Source of the DNA: Streptomyces montanisoli
Lineage (GTDB): Bacteria > Actinomycetota > Actinomycetes > Streptomycetales > Streptomycetaceae
Assembly: GCF_017813245.1 (NCBI RefSeq)
Contig: NZ_JAGIQL010000020.1
Span: 1 to 60,275 of the forward strand
DNA length: 60,275 nucleotides
Direction of reading: 5' to 3'
This document shows positions 17,292-26,528 of the stretch, piece by piece. Position 1 is the stretch's first letter, and each line of letters starts with the position of its first letter. The translations under genes and the position numbers were made by a program. The notes beneath the pieces were generated by a model. The model was not told where the DNA came from, searched no databases, and saw nothing but the letters and a program-made list of their open reading frames with translations.

Positions 17292-17774
17292 ATGAGCACC
17301 ACCCGGCAGCCATCGCCGGGCGACCTCGGCCCCGAGCCGGACGCCGAGCAGGCATCCGCGTCCGGGGGGACGAACCGCACGCTCGCGCTGGAGAGCGCCA
17401 GCGGCGTCGTCCCTCTCGCCCGCGACTTCACCCGTCAGGCTCTCTACGACTGGGGCTGGCTGCCCGCCTCCACCGCCGACGGGCGGGCGGCGGCGGAGGA
17501 CGTCCTGCTGGTCGTGTCGGAGCTGGTCACCAACGCGTGCCTGCACGCGGAGGGACCGGAACGGCTCCGCGTGTCGACCGCCTCGAAGGTGCTGCGCCTC
17601 GAGGTCACCGACCGCGGCGCGGGCCAGCCGGCGCCCCGCACCCCGCACCGGGCCGGCCGGCCCGGCGGCCACGGCATGTTCATCGTGCAGCGGCTCTGCC
17701 TCGACTGGGGCGTGCACCGCATGACCGACAGGCCCGGCAAGACGGTCTGGGCGGAACTGGCCGCGCCGGCGTAA
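17292..17774 (+). CDS. RsbW-like ATP-binding anti-sigma factor (HATPase_c)
   Basis: 160 aa. After a 35-residue variable N-terminus comes the GHKL kinase fold: VLLVVSELVTNACLHA (N box), LRLEVTDRGAGQPAP (G1 box) and RPGGHGMFIVQRLC (G2 box). It is a protein kinase that should phosphorylate the STAS antagonist and sequester the cognate sigma factor. A GAGGTGAA sequence lies before the ATG. It is separated from the STAS gene by 174 bp, enough for its own promoter. The TRP-like C-terminal GKTVWAEL motif is typical of streptomycete homologues. Confidence 0.9.
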   Translation: MSTTRQPSPGDLGPEPDAEQASASGGTNRTLALESASGVVPLARDFTRQALYDWGWLPASTADGRAAAEDVLLVVSELVTNACLHAEGPERLRVSTASKVLRLEVTDRGAGQPAPRTPHRAGRPGGHGMFIVQRLCLDWGVHRMTDRPGKTVWAELAAPA

Positions 17775-17896
17775 TCCGGCACCCCCGCCGCGGAGCCGGG
17801 CGTGGCACCGCCCACACCCCCCGCAGCCGCCGCCTTCCCGCGTCCGCATGCCGGCGCCCAGCGTGGCCGTCGGCGTGCGCGCGTGCCGCCCGTGGG

Positions 17897-17941
17897 CGAG
17901 GCCCCTTGCCGCCGCCCTCCCGGCGGCGGTAAGGGGCCTCG
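17897..17941. terminator. Strong bidirectional hairpin terminator
   Basis: A 20-bp stem (one G-U pair): 17897-17916 pairs with 17922-17941 across a 5-nt loop. The stem core is GCCCCTTGCCGCCGCC. It sits between the convergent anti-sigma and POT transporter genes, 4 bp from the latter's stop codon. Confidence 0.85.
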
Positions 17942-17945
17942 CGCG

Positions 17946-19466
17946 TCAGTGAACCTCGCCCATCAGGTCGCGCACGCGCCGCCGGTACATGAACACGGCC
18001 ACACCCGCGAGCACGGCGAGTGCCGCCTCCAGCGTGACCACGCCCGTGCTGTTGAGGCCGACGTGCGCGATGGACAGCAGTCCCGTCACCGAGTCGCCCG
18101 CCGTCACGGCCAGGAACCACACGCCCATCATCTGGCTCGCGTACTTCTCCGGCGCCATCTTCGTCGTCACCGAAAGGCCGACCGGCGACAGGCACAGTTC
18201 GCCCACGGTCTGTATCAGGTAGATGCCGACCAGCCACATCGGCGAGACGAGCGACCCGTTCGACGCCATGAACAGCGGGATCAGGAAGAAGAAGAACGAG
18301 AGGCCGATGAACGCCAGGCCGACCGAGAACTTCACCACCGTGCTCGGCTCGGAGCCGCGCCGGTTGAGTCGCAGCCAGAACCAGGCGAGCACGGGCGCGA
18401 GCGCCATGATGAAGATCGGGTTGAGCGACTGGTACCAGGACGTCGGGAAGGAGAGACCCAGCACGCTGTCGGACGCCTTGTTGGTGCCGAACGCCTGGAC
18501 CGTCGAACCGCCCTGGTCGTAGATCATCCAGAACACCGCCGCGGCGACGAAGAACCAGATGTAGCCCGACATCTTGCCCTGCTCGCCCGTCGACAGCGAC
18601 CGGTCGCGCTTGATCCGCCACAGCACGCCCGCGGGGATGATCAGACCCGCGACGGTCAGCGGGATCATCACCCAGTTGGGCGTGAAGTGCCCGCTGAGCA
18701 CGATGATCGCGTAGGCGACCACCGCGACGGCCAGCCAGGTGAAGCCCTTGCGCAGCCACGCCGAGCGCTCCTGCGGGGACAGCGGCTGCGGGACCTTGCT
18801 GCTCTCCGGGCTCAGGTTGCGGCTGCCGATGAGGAACTGGGCGAGGCCGAGGGCCATGCCGACGGCCGCGAGCGCGAAGCCCAGGTGCCAGCTGACCTTC
18901 TCGCCGACGGTGCCGATAGCCAGCGGGGCGAAGAAGGCGCCGACGTTGATCCCCATGTAGAAGATCGTGAAACCGCCGTCCCTGCGCGGGTCGTCCGGCC
19001 CCTTGTAGAGGTGCCCGACCATGGTCGAGATGTTGGCCTTGAGCAGGCCGGAGCCGAGCGCCACGAGGGCGAGGCCCACGAAGAAGGTGCCGGAGCCCGG
19101 CAGGGCCAGCGTCAGGTGCCCCACCATGATCGTGCCGGCCGCGACCGCGACCGTCTTGCGCGGGCTCCACACCCGGTCGCCCAGCCAGCCGCCCGGCATC
19201 GCGAGCAGGTAGACCAGCGAGTTGTAGATCGAGTAGATCGCCGTGGCGGTGGCGAGGTCCATGCCGAGGCCGCCGGTCTGCAGGCCCTTGGACGCGTCGG
19301 GACCGCCGGACAGCAGGTAGATCGTGAGCAGCGCCCGCATGCCGTAGAAGCTGAACCGCTCCCACATCTCGGTCATGAACAGGGTGGCCAGGCCGCGCGG
19401 GTGGCCGAAGAAGGTCTTGCCGCTGCCGGGTGGGCTCGACGCGTCCTTCGTCGGTGTGGTCGCCAT
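17946..19466 (-). CDS. POT/PTR2 family proton-coupled oligopeptide transporter
   Basis: 506 aa from ATG 19466 with AAGGAA upstream. About 14 transmembrane helices. Helix 1 carries the proton-coupling motif in TEMWERFSFYGMRALLTIYL, and the PTR2 signature region FTIFYMGINVGAFFAPLAIG is present. Imports di- and tripeptides with protons. Its 5' leader contains a perfect terminator-like hairpin, so expression may be controlled by attenuation. It is divergent from an OmpR-type regulator. Peptide uptake next to purine and dipeptidase genes (24.2 kb) suggests nitrogen scavenging, which is inference. Confidence 0.93.
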   Translation of the reverse strand: MATTPTKDASSPPGSGKTFFGHPRGLATLFMTEMWERFSFYGMRALLTIYLLSGGPDASKGLQTGGLGMDLATATAIYSIYNSLVYLLAMPGGWLGDRVWSPRKTVAVAAGTIMVGHLTLALPGSGTFFVGLALVALGSGLLKANISTMVGHLYKGPDDPRRDGGFTIFYMGINVGAFFAPLAIGTVGEKVSWHLGFALAAVGMALGLAQFLIGSRNLSPESSKVPQPLSPQERSAWLRKGFTWLAVAVVAYAIIVLSGHFTPNWVMIPLTVAGLIIPAGVLWRIKRDRSLSTGEQGKMSGYIWFFVAAAVFWMIYDQGGSTVQAFGTNKASDSVLGLSFPTSWYQSLNPIFIMALAPVLAWFWLRLNRRGSEPSTVVKFSVGLAFIGLSFFFFLIPLFMASNGSLVSPMWLVGIYLIQTVGELCLSPVGLSVTTKMAPEKYASQMMGVWFLAVTAGDSVTGLLSIAHVGLNSTGVVTLEAALAVLAGVAVFMYRRRVRDLMGEVH

Positions 19467-19571
19467 GGTGTTCCTTGCTCGTGATGGCGCACCGGCCGTG
19501 GGGTGGCCGGGACCGTGGGGGGTCAGGGGGCCTTGTGGGCCGCCGGGCCCGTGGGGGAACCGCCTGCACAC

Positions 19572-19606
19572 AAAAAAGACCTTTGGCAGCTTCATCGCCA
19601 AAGGTC
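19572..19606 (-). terminator. Terminator-like attenuator hairpin in the leader of the POT transporter
   Basis: On the minus strand GACCTTTGGC (19606-19597), a 9-nt loop and GCCAAAGGTC (19587-19578) form a perfect 10-bp stem followed directly by six T residues (19577-19572). This is a textbook intrinsic terminator, unusual for this GC content, and it lies 106 bp before the transporter start with no gene between. It may be an attenuator, or the end of an unseen short transcript. Confidence 0.6.
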
Positions 19607-19720
19607 CTAGGTAGTACTACAGGCCTCGCATAACCATACGGCACGCTATAGGCCTATTTGAAAGTACTTGAGAGATGAGTCACAGGTAATCGGCACGGTT
19701 GACACCATAAATCGAAGGCG
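19607..19720. promoter_or_regulatory. Palindrome-rich, AT-rich control region upstream of POT transporter
   Basis: Three perfect palindromes lie within 60 bp: GTAGTACTAC (19611-19620), ATAGGCCTAT (19648-19657) and AAGTACTT (19662-19669). The stretch is markedly AT-richer than its surroundings. It should contain the transporter promoter and possibly regulator sites; I could not assign a -35/-10 pair reliably. The gap from 19467 to 19800 holds no convincing gene. Confidence 0.4.
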
Positions 19721-19787
19721 AAACCCTGCTTCCCAGACCGTACCGCAGGCTCGGTCGATCGTTGCCCGAGCGATGCCGTCCGCGGAC

Positions 19788-19800
19788 TACCATCACGTCC
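19788..19800 (+). promoter_or_regulatory. Promoter -10 of a leaderless response-regulator mRNA
   Basis: TACCAT at 19788-19793 is followed 7 nt later by the ATG at 19801, and no Shine-Dalgarno sequence is present. This spacing fits transcription starting at the A of the start codon. Confidence 0.5.
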
Positions 19801-20478
19801 ATGACCCGAGTACTGCTCGCCGAGGACGACGCTTCCATTTCCGAGCCGCTGGCCCGCGCCCTCCGCCGAGAGGGGTACGAGGTCGAGGTGCGCGAGGACG
19901 GGCCCACAGCCCTCGACGCGGGACTGCAGGGCGGCGTCGACCTGGTCGTGCTCGACCTCGGCCTGCCGGGCATGGACGGCCTCGAGGTGGCCCGCAGGCT
20001 CAGGGCGGAGGGCCACGCGGTGCCGATCCTGGTGCTCACCGCGCGCGCCGACGAGGTCGACACGGTCGTCGGGCTAGACGCGGGCGCCGACGACTACGTG
20101 ACGAAGCCCTTCCGCCTCGCCGAACTGCTCGCCCGGGTGCGCGCCCTGCTCAGGCGGGGCGCCGCGGAACCCGCGCCCGCGCCCGCCACCCACGGCGTGC
20201 GCATCGACGTCGAATCGCACCGCGCCTGGATGGGCGATGACGAACTGCAGCTCACCGCGAAGGAGTTCGACCTGCTGCGGGTCCTGGTCAGGGACGCGGG
20301 CCGGGTCGTCACGCGCGATCAGCTGATGCGCGAGGTGTGGGACACGACGTGGTGGTCGTCCACCAAGACGCTCGACATGCACATCTCCTGGCTGCGCAAG
20401 AAGCTCGGCGACGACGCGGCCAACCCCCGCTACATCGCCACGGTACGCGGCGTCGGCTTCCGCTTCGAGAAGAGCTGA
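19801..20478 (+). CDS. OmpR/PhoB-type response regulator
   Basis: 225 aa. The receiver domain (1-115) has the phosphoacceptor Asp52 in VLDLGLPGMDG, conserved Thr in LVLTARAD and Lys in DDYVTKPF. The C-terminal winged helix (about 130-222) includes LTAKEFDLLRVL and TVRGVGFRFE. The start at 19801 was chosen because it is leaderless-like; an earlier in-frame start at 19762 would extend the receiver needlessly. It forms a two-component system with the sensor kinase 60 bp downstream. The signal is unknown. It is divergent from the peptide transporter, which could be a target. Confidence 0.93.
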   Translation: MTRVLLAEDDASISEPLARALRREGYEVEVREDGPTALDAGLQGGVDLVVLDLGLPGMDGLEVARRLRAEGHAVPILVLTARADEVDTVVGLDAGADDYVTKPFRLAELLARVRALLRRGAAEPAPAPATHGVRIDVESHRAWMGDDELQLTAKEFDLLRVLVRDAGRVVTRDQLMREVWDTTWWSSTKTLDMHISWLRKKLGDDAANPRYIATVRGVGFRFEKS

Positions 20479-20538
20479 CCCGCCCGGCCGCGGGCACCGG
20501 CCCGGGCGACCCCGAGCCACCCATGCCCGGAGGGCACA

Positions 20539-21804
20539 TTGCGCCGTCGACTGATCAACTCCACGCTCGCCGTGGTGCTCGTCGTCATCGCCGTCTTCGG
20601 CGTCTCCCTCGTCATCGTCGAGACGCGGACGATCACGAACAGCGCCCAGGAGAGCGTGGACTCCGAGGCCCTGCGCGTGGTCAGCATCGTCGACGGACGG
20701 CTGCTCGGCGGCGAGTCCATCAGCGCGGACGCGCTGAAACAGCAGATCACCATCCACCGGTACGCGCGCGTCGACGTGCCAGGACACCCCGACGTCCACG
20801 TGGGCAAGAAGCCCACGGGATCCGTCATCCGCGGCCAGGCGCGCGGTGAGCAGGGCGAGGTCGTCACCGTCGAGGAGCAGAGCTCGTCCGTCACGCGCGA
20901 GGTCGGCCGCACGCTGCTGATCATCGGCGCGGTCGCGCTGCTCGCGATCATCGCCGCCGTGCTGCTCGCCGTGCGGCAGGCCAACAAGCTGGCCTCGCCG
21001 CTCGTCGACCTCGCGGAGACCGCCGAGAAGCTGGGCTCGGGCGACCCGAGGCCGCGCCACAAGCGGTACGCGGTGCCCGAGCTCGACCGTGTCGCCGACG
21101 TGCTGGACTCGAGCGCGGAGCGCATCGCCCGCATGCTGACCGCCGAGCGCAGGCTCGCCGCCGACGCGTCGCACCAGCTCCGTACGCCGCTGACCGCCCT
21201 GTCGATGCGTCTTGAGGAGATCACGCTCACCGAGGACCTGGACACCGCGCAGGAAGAGGCGGCGATCGCGCTCAACCAGGTGGAGCGGCTCACCGACGTG
21301 GTGGAGCGCCTGCTCACGAACGCCCGCGACCCGCGCACCGGCTCGGCGGTCGCCCTCGATCTCGACAGGATCATCAAGCAGCAGATAGAGGAGTGGAAGC
21401 CCGTCTACCGCAGCGCGGGCCGCGCCATCGTGCGCTCCGGGCGGCAGGGCGTGTGGGTGATGGCCACGCCAGGCGCGATCGCGCAGGTGCTTGCCGCGCT
21501 GATCGAGAACTCGCTCATGCACGGCGGCGGCACGGTGGCCCTCAGGACGCGCGTCACCGGGAACCAGGCCGTCATCGAGGTGACGGACGAGGGGCCCGGC
21601 GTGTCCCCGGACCTCGGCGCGCGGATCTTCGAACGGGCGATCAGCGGCCACAACTCGACGGGCATCGGCCTCGCCGTCGCGCGCGACCTCGCGGAGGCGG
21701 ACGGCGGGCGCCTCGAACTGCTCCAGCCGTACCCGCCGGTGTTCGCGCTGTTCCTGAGCCGCGAGACCCAGGAGCGGAAGGAACCGGAACGCCCGGTGCG
21801 GTGA
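20539..21804 (+). CDS. Sensor histidine kinase
   Basis: 421 aa from a TTG at 20539, supported by GGAGGG 6 nt upstream. An N-terminal transmembrane helix (about 5-27), an extracellular sensor loop of about 105 residues, and a second helix (about 130-150) lead to a HAMP linker. His212 in ADASHQLRTPLTAL is the phosphorylation site. The ATPase domain has IENSLMHGGG (N box), VTDEGPGVSPD (G1) and TGIGLAVARDLAEADGG (G2). It pairs with the preceding OmpR-type regulator. The small extracellular loop suggests an envelope signal. Confidence 0.93.
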   Translation: MRRRLINSTLAVVLVVIAVFGVSLVIVETRTITNSAQESVDSEALRVVSIVDGRLLGGESISADALKQQITIHRYARVDVPGHPDVHVGKKPTGSVIRGQARGEQGEVVTVEEQSSSVTREVGRTLLIIGAVALLAIIAAVLLAVRQANKLASPLVDLAETAEKLGSGDPRPRHKRYAVPELDRVADVLDSSAERIARMLTAERRLAADASHQLRTPLTALSMRLEEITLTEDLDTAQEEAAIALNQVERLTDVVERLLTNARDPRTGSAVALDLDRIIKQQIEEWKPVYRSAGRAIVRSGRQGVWVMATPGAIAQVLAALIENSLMHGGGTVALRTRVTGNQAVIEVTDEGPGVSPDLGARIFERAISGHNSTGIGLAVARDLAEADGGRLELLQPYPPVFALFLSRETQERKEPERPVR

Positions 21805-21813
21805 CCCGGCGAA

Positions 21814-21856
21814 CCGGTGACCGGTGACCGGTGACCGGTGACCGGTGAACCGGTGA
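21814..21856. repeat. Tandem CCGGTGA heptamer repeats
   Basis: Five perfect head-to-tail copies of the 7-bp unit CCGGTGA (21814-21848), then one extra A and a sixth copy (21850-21856), between the convergent sensor kinase and GtrA genes. Each junction contains the palindrome ACCGGT, so the array can also fold. It is probably a variable-length minisatellite; copy number may differ among strains. Confidence 0.85.
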
Positions 21857-21859
21857 CGC

Positions 21860-22366
21860 TCAGCCGACCCGGTCGGGCTGCGCCTTCACGGGCGCTTCCC
21901 GTCCGGGCGGCGCCTCGGCGGCGGGCACCAGGGCCTTGAACACCCACGACCGGTACGACCAGAAGCGGAACAGCGTGGCCACCCCGATCCCGATGAACTT
22001 GAAGACGTTGCTCTGCAGCGGCCCGTCCCAGCCGAACCCGTACGTCGCCGTGTAGAGCACGCCGTTCTCGATGACCAGGCCGATCGCGCTGAAGACCAGG
22101 AAGAGCGTCAGCTCGCGCGTGCGGCCGGACTTGTCGCGGTCGCGGTAGGCGAAGTACCGGAAGCCGATGTAGTTGGAGATGATCGACACGACCGTCGCCA
22201 GCACGGACGCGCGGACCACCTGCAGGTCCGTGACGTGCCTGACCAGGTTGAAGACCAGCAGGTTCACCAGCAGGCCCGAGCCGCCGACGGCGCCGAACTT
22301 CACGACCTCCTGGATCAGCCGGCGCAGTCGCGTTCCCGGCGTCCCGCCGGCGCCCTGTCCGCTCAT
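21860..22366 (-). CDS. GtrA family membrane protein
   Basis: 168 aa from ATG 22366 preceded by GAGG; longer in-frame starts exist but add only low-complexity sequence. Four transmembrane helices: VVKFGAVGGSGLLVNLLVFN, ASVLATVVSIISNYIGFRYF, ELTLFLVFSAIGLVIENGVL, and FIGIGVATLFRFWSYRSWVF. The FRFWSYRSWVF ending is diagnostic for GtrA. These proteins are thought to help flip polyprenyl-phosphate-linked sugars for cell-surface glycosylation. It is divergent from purK with 148 bp between; no glycosyltransferase is adjacent. Confidence 0.9.
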   Translation of the reverse strand: MSGQGAGGTPGTRLRRLIQEVVKFGAVGGSGLLVNLLVFNLVRHVTDLQVVRASVLATVVSIISNYIGFRYFAYRDRDKSGRTRELTLFLVFSAIGLVIENGVLYTATYGFGWDGPLQSNVFKFIGIGVATLFRFWSYRSWVFKALVPAAEAPPGREAPVKAQPDRVG

Positions 22367-22502
22367 CTGGCCTCGCCCCGTCCGTTCGGTGTCGTGGCGG
22401 CCCATGCTAACGAGCCGCAGGCGCCACGGCTGTCCCTCCAGGACATCCGGGCGTCCTGGCAGGTGCCGGTGAGTGGCCCGGCGGCCGCCGCGGGGCGCCG
22501 GA

Positions 22503-22508
22503 TACCCT
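22503..22508 (+). promoter_or_regulatory. -10 box of a leaderless purK mRNA
   Basis: TACCCT at 22503-22508 is followed by 6 nt and then the purK GTG at 22515. No Shine-Dalgarno sequence precedes the start. The arrangement fits a leaderless transcript for the purK-purE-dipeptidase operon. Confidence 0.5.
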
Positions 22509-22514
22509 GGTCGG

Positions 22515-23650
22515 GTGACGTTCCCCGTAGTCGGCATGGTCGGTGGCGGTCAGCTCGCCCGTATGACCCACGAGGCCGGCATTCCCCTCGGCCTGAAGTT
22601 CAAGCTGCTCAGTGACACACCGCAGGACTCCGCCGCCCAAGCGGTCGCGGACGTCGTCGTGGGTGACTACCGCGATCTGGAGACCCTCCGGGCGTTCGCA
22701 CGCGGCTGTGACGTGATCACCTTCGATCACGAGCACGTACCGCTCGAACACCTGCGGGCACTGGAGGCGGACGGCGTGCCCGTCCGTCCCTCCCCCGACG
22801 CCCTCGCGCACGCGCAGGACAAGGGCGTGATGCGCGAGCGGCTCACGGCGCTCGGCGTGCCGTGCCCGCGCCACCGCATCGTCCGCGACCCGGCCGACGT
22901 GACGGCCTTCGCCCAGGAGGGCACCGGGTACCCGGTCGTCCTCAAGACGGTCCGCGGCGGGTACGACGGCAAGGGCGTGTGGGTCGTACGGTCCGAGGCG
23001 GAGGCGGCCGACCCGTTCAGGGCGGGCGTGCCGGTGCTGGCCGAGGAGAAGGTCGACTTCGCGCGGGAACTTGCCGCCAATGTCGTCCGGTCCCCGCACG
23101 GCCAGGCCGTCGCCTACCCGGTGGTGGAGTCCCAGCAGGTCAACGGCGTCTGCGACACCGTCATCGCGCCGGCCCCCGGCCTGTCGGAAGAGCTGTCGGG
23201 CGAGGCCCAGGAACTGGCGCTGCGGATCGCGAAGGAGCTCGGCGTCGTCGGCCACCTGGCGGTCGAGCTGTTCGAGACCCGCCAGGGCGAGATCCTCGTC
23301 AACGAGCTGGCGATGCGCCCGCACAACTCGGGCCACTGGACGCAGGACGGCTCGATGACCTCGCAGTTCGCCAACCACCTGCGGGCCGTGCTCGACCTGC
23401 CGCTCGGGGACCCGCGTGCCCGCACGCCGTGGACGGTGATGTGCAACGTGCTCGGCGGTGACTACCCCGACATGTACGCCGGCTACCTGCACTGCATGGC
23501 ACGCGACCCGCAGTTGAAGATCCACATGTACGGCAAGGACGTGAAGCCCGGCCGCAAGGTGGGGCACGTCAACACCTACGGCGACGACCTGGACGACGTG
23601 CTGGAGCGCGCCCGCCACGCCGCCGGCTACCTGCGAGGAACGATCACCGA

Positions 23651-23654
<4 letters not shown>
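22515..23654 (+). CDS. purK: N5-carboxyaminoimidazole ribonucleotide synthase PurK
   Basis: 379 aa. ATP-dependent carboxylation of AIR with bicarbonate to N5-CAIR in purine synthesis. ATP-grasp enzyme: N-terminal [16 protein letters not shown], nucleotide-binding loop [17 protein letters not shown], metal-binding [20 protein letters not shown], and NSGHWTQDG, all typical of PurK. GTG 22515 was chosen over the open upstream frame because the conserved fold starts right there and a -10 box lies 6 nt before it. The stop overlaps the purE start (GTGA), giving translational coupling. Confidence 0.96.
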
Positions 23655-24180
<526 letters not shown>

Positions 24181-24184
<4 letters not shown>

Positions 24185-25401
24185 GCGGCGCGATGACATC
24201 CTCCTCGTACGAGGCCGAGGCCCGGGAACTGCTGGCCGAGTTCCCCGTGGTCGACGGCCACAACGACCTGCCGTGGGCGATGCGCGAGAAGGCGCGCTAC
24301 GACCTGGACGCGGTCGACGTCGCGGGCGACCGGACCGGCGAGCTGCACACGGACATCCCCCGGCTGCGCAAGGGCGGGGTCGGCGCCCAGTTCTGGTCGG
24401 TGTACGTGCCGTCCGACCTGGGGCCCGAGGAGAACGCCGTCGCGGCGACGCTCGAGCAGATCGACTTCGTCGGGCAGCTGCTCGCGCGCTACCCGAAGGA
24501 CCTGGCGCCCGCCTGCACCGCCGACGAGATGGAGGCGGCGCGCGCCGAGGGCCGGATCGCGTCGCTGATGGGCGCGGAGGGCGGCCAGTCCATCGCGAAC
24601 TCGCTCGGCACCCTGCGGGCCCTGTACGCACTGGGCGTGCGGTACATGACGCTCACGCACAACCACAACCTGCGGTGGGCGGACTCGGCGACGGACGAGC
24701 CCCGCGTGGGTGGCCTGTCGGCGTTCGGCCGCGAGGTCGTGCGGGAGATGAACCGGCTGGGCATGCTGGTCGACCTGTCGCACGTCGCGGCGACGACGAT
24801 GCACGCGGCGCTCGAGGTCGCCGAGGCACCGGTGGTCTTCTCGCACTCCTCGTCACGCGCGGTCTGCGACCACCCGAGGAACATCCCGGACGACGTGCTG
24901 GCGCTGCTCCCGGCCAACGGCGGCGTGGCGATGGCGACGTTCGTTCCGAAGTTCGTCCTGCCGGACGCGGTGGCGTGGACGCAGGCCGCCGACGAGAACC
25001 TGCGGGCGCACGGGCTGCACCACCTGGACACGACGCCGGCCGCGATGCGTCTGCACGAGCAGTTCGAGGCGGCGCACCCGCGCCCGGTCGCCACGTCGGC
25101 CACGGTGGCGGACCACCTGGACCACATGCGCGAGGTCGCGGGCGTGGACCACGTGGGCATCGGCGGCGATTTCGACGGCACGGCGTTCACGCCGAGCGAC
25201 CTGTCGGACGTCGCCGGCTACCCCAACCTGCTGGCGGAGCTGCGCGCCCGCGGCTGGTCCCGCGCCGACCTGGCGAAGCTGACCTGGCAGAACGCCGTGC
25301 GCACGCTGCGTTCGGCGGAGGACGCCGCACGCGGCCTCCAGGCCGGCAGGGGCCCGTCCCTGGCGACGATCGAGCAGCTGGACGGTCCGCCCCAGGCGTG
25401 A
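24181..25401 (+). CDS. Membrane (renal-type) dipeptidase, M19 family
   Basis: 406 aa, amidohydrolase fold with binuclear zinc. Motifs: [12 protein letters not shown] (HxD), [10 protein letters not shown] (bridging Glu), [26 protein letters not shown] (His), [17 protein letters not shown] (His) and [12 protein letters not shown] (Asp). Hydrolyses dipeptides, often including D-amino-acid dipeptides. The GTG at 24181 overlaps purE's stop; an ATG at 24193 is the alternative. No signal peptide is visible, so it is cytoplasmic. Co-transcription with purEK is conserved in streptomycetes as far as I recall, but the metabolic reason is unclear. Confidence 0.93.
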
Positions 25402-25425
25402 GCCGCGCTGCCGGCCGGGGCCCCG

Positions 25426-26526
25426 TCAGCGGACCTCGGCCGGCAGCGGCTGGTGGAAGTAGGGCGCCTCACCGGCCGTGCGGTAGCCCTGGAGCGCCGG
25501 CCCGTGATCCGCTCGCAGGTCGCAGTCGGGTCCGGGCACGGGGCTGTCCCACTGCACCATCGCCTTCACCGCTGGCAGGTGCGGTGCTGCCTTCGGTATC
25601 CGCTCGTACCAGTCCTTCTGCCGGCCGGGGTCGGCCGGGTCTGGCGCCGTGGAGAACTCCGCCATCATCAGGGGCTTCGTACGCGAGATGTTCTCGCGCA
25701 GCCAGGTGTAGGAGGGCTGCTGGCTGCTCCGGAAGTCCAGCCAGTTCGTCGACCTGTGGCAGAGGTAGTAGTTGTACTGGTCCATGCCGATCCAGTCGAC
25801 GTACGCGTCGCCCGGGTACAGCTCCTTCATGAGCTCCTTGTGCCCGAGGTAGCCGGACACGGTCCACACCCAGACGACGTTCTTCACCCCCAATTGCTCG
25901 AAGCGGTCGTGGACATGGCGGTAGGCGGCGACGAACTCGGCGGGCGTGCCGGCGGCCGGTGTGCGGAAGTCCGACTCCTGGTCGAAGGAGAAGAAGATCG
26001 TCTTCCCGTACGCCTTGATCCGTTCCGCCTGCGGATCGATGATCGTCCGGTCGTAGTCCCCGGCCGCGACCTTCGACCAGCCGAGCTGCCGCTCCGTGTA
26101 GTTCTTGTGGTGGGGCTCCTTCCACACCGTCGATTCCCAGGCCAGCATCAGCATCCGGTCCTTGCCCAGCTCCCGCTCGTCCGGGGTGAGCAGCAGGCCG
26201 TCGCGCCGGGTGTTGGACATGTCGTGGTACGTGTACACGAGGTCGAGCCTGCGGCCGATCTTCTTCTCGAAGGAGTGCACGGCGTCCGTGAGCGAGCCGT
26301 TCTTCGCATACGGCACGTACGCCCCCCACCAGGCCCCGCACGGCGGTTCCAGCAGCTTCGTCGGCGCGCAGTCGCCGGCGGCCGGTGTGTGGTCCGGCCG
26401 GTTGATCCACCAGGTGGCGAGGCCCGCCAGCAGGGCACCCACCGTCGCCAGGGCGAGGAGCAGCTCCGTGCCGCCGAACCTGCGTGCCGCGGAGGAAGCG
26501 GGCCGCCCGCCCGTGGGACGCCTCAT
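25426..26526 (-). CDS. Membrane-anchored GH26-like glycoside hydrolase
   Basis: 366 aa from ATG 26526. A basic N-terminus and one transmembrane helix (about 22-42, LLLALATVGALLAGLATWW) anchor an extracellular TIM-barrel domain. Expected acid/base Glu in IFFSFDQESDF and nucleophile Glu in PLMMAEFSTAPD, with VVWVWTVSGY and YVDWIGMDQYNYY between, resemble GH26 beta-mannanase-type enzymes. It is the last gene of the one-strand glycan locus and likely trims or cleaves the polymer made there. The start lies 2 bp from the stop of the preceding gene. Exact glycan unknown. Confidence 0.75.
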   Translation of the reverse strand: MRRPTGGRPASSAARRFGGTELLLALATVGALLAGLATWWINRPDHTPAAGDCAPTKLLEPPCGAWWGAYVPYAKNGSLTDAVHSFEKKIGRRLDLVYTYHDMSNTRRDGLLLTPDERELGKDRMLMLAWESTVWKEPHHKNYTERQLGWSKVAAGDYDRTIIDPQAERIKAYGKTIFFSFDQESDFRTPAAGTPAEFVAAYRHVHDRFEQLGVKNVVWVWTVSGYLGHKELMKELYPGDAYVDWIGMDQYNYYLCHRSTNWLDFRSSQQPSYTWLRENISRTKPLMMAEFSTAPDPADPGRQKDWYERIPKAAPHLPAVKAMVQWDSPVPGPDCDLRADHGPALQGYRTAGEAPYFHQPLPAEVR

Positions 26527-26528
26527 CC

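Noticed and set aside
19617..19637. Possible six-codon leader peptide before the POT transporter attenuator (minus strand)
   Set aside because: No ribosome site and no run of a diagnostic amino acid; chance occurrence is likely.
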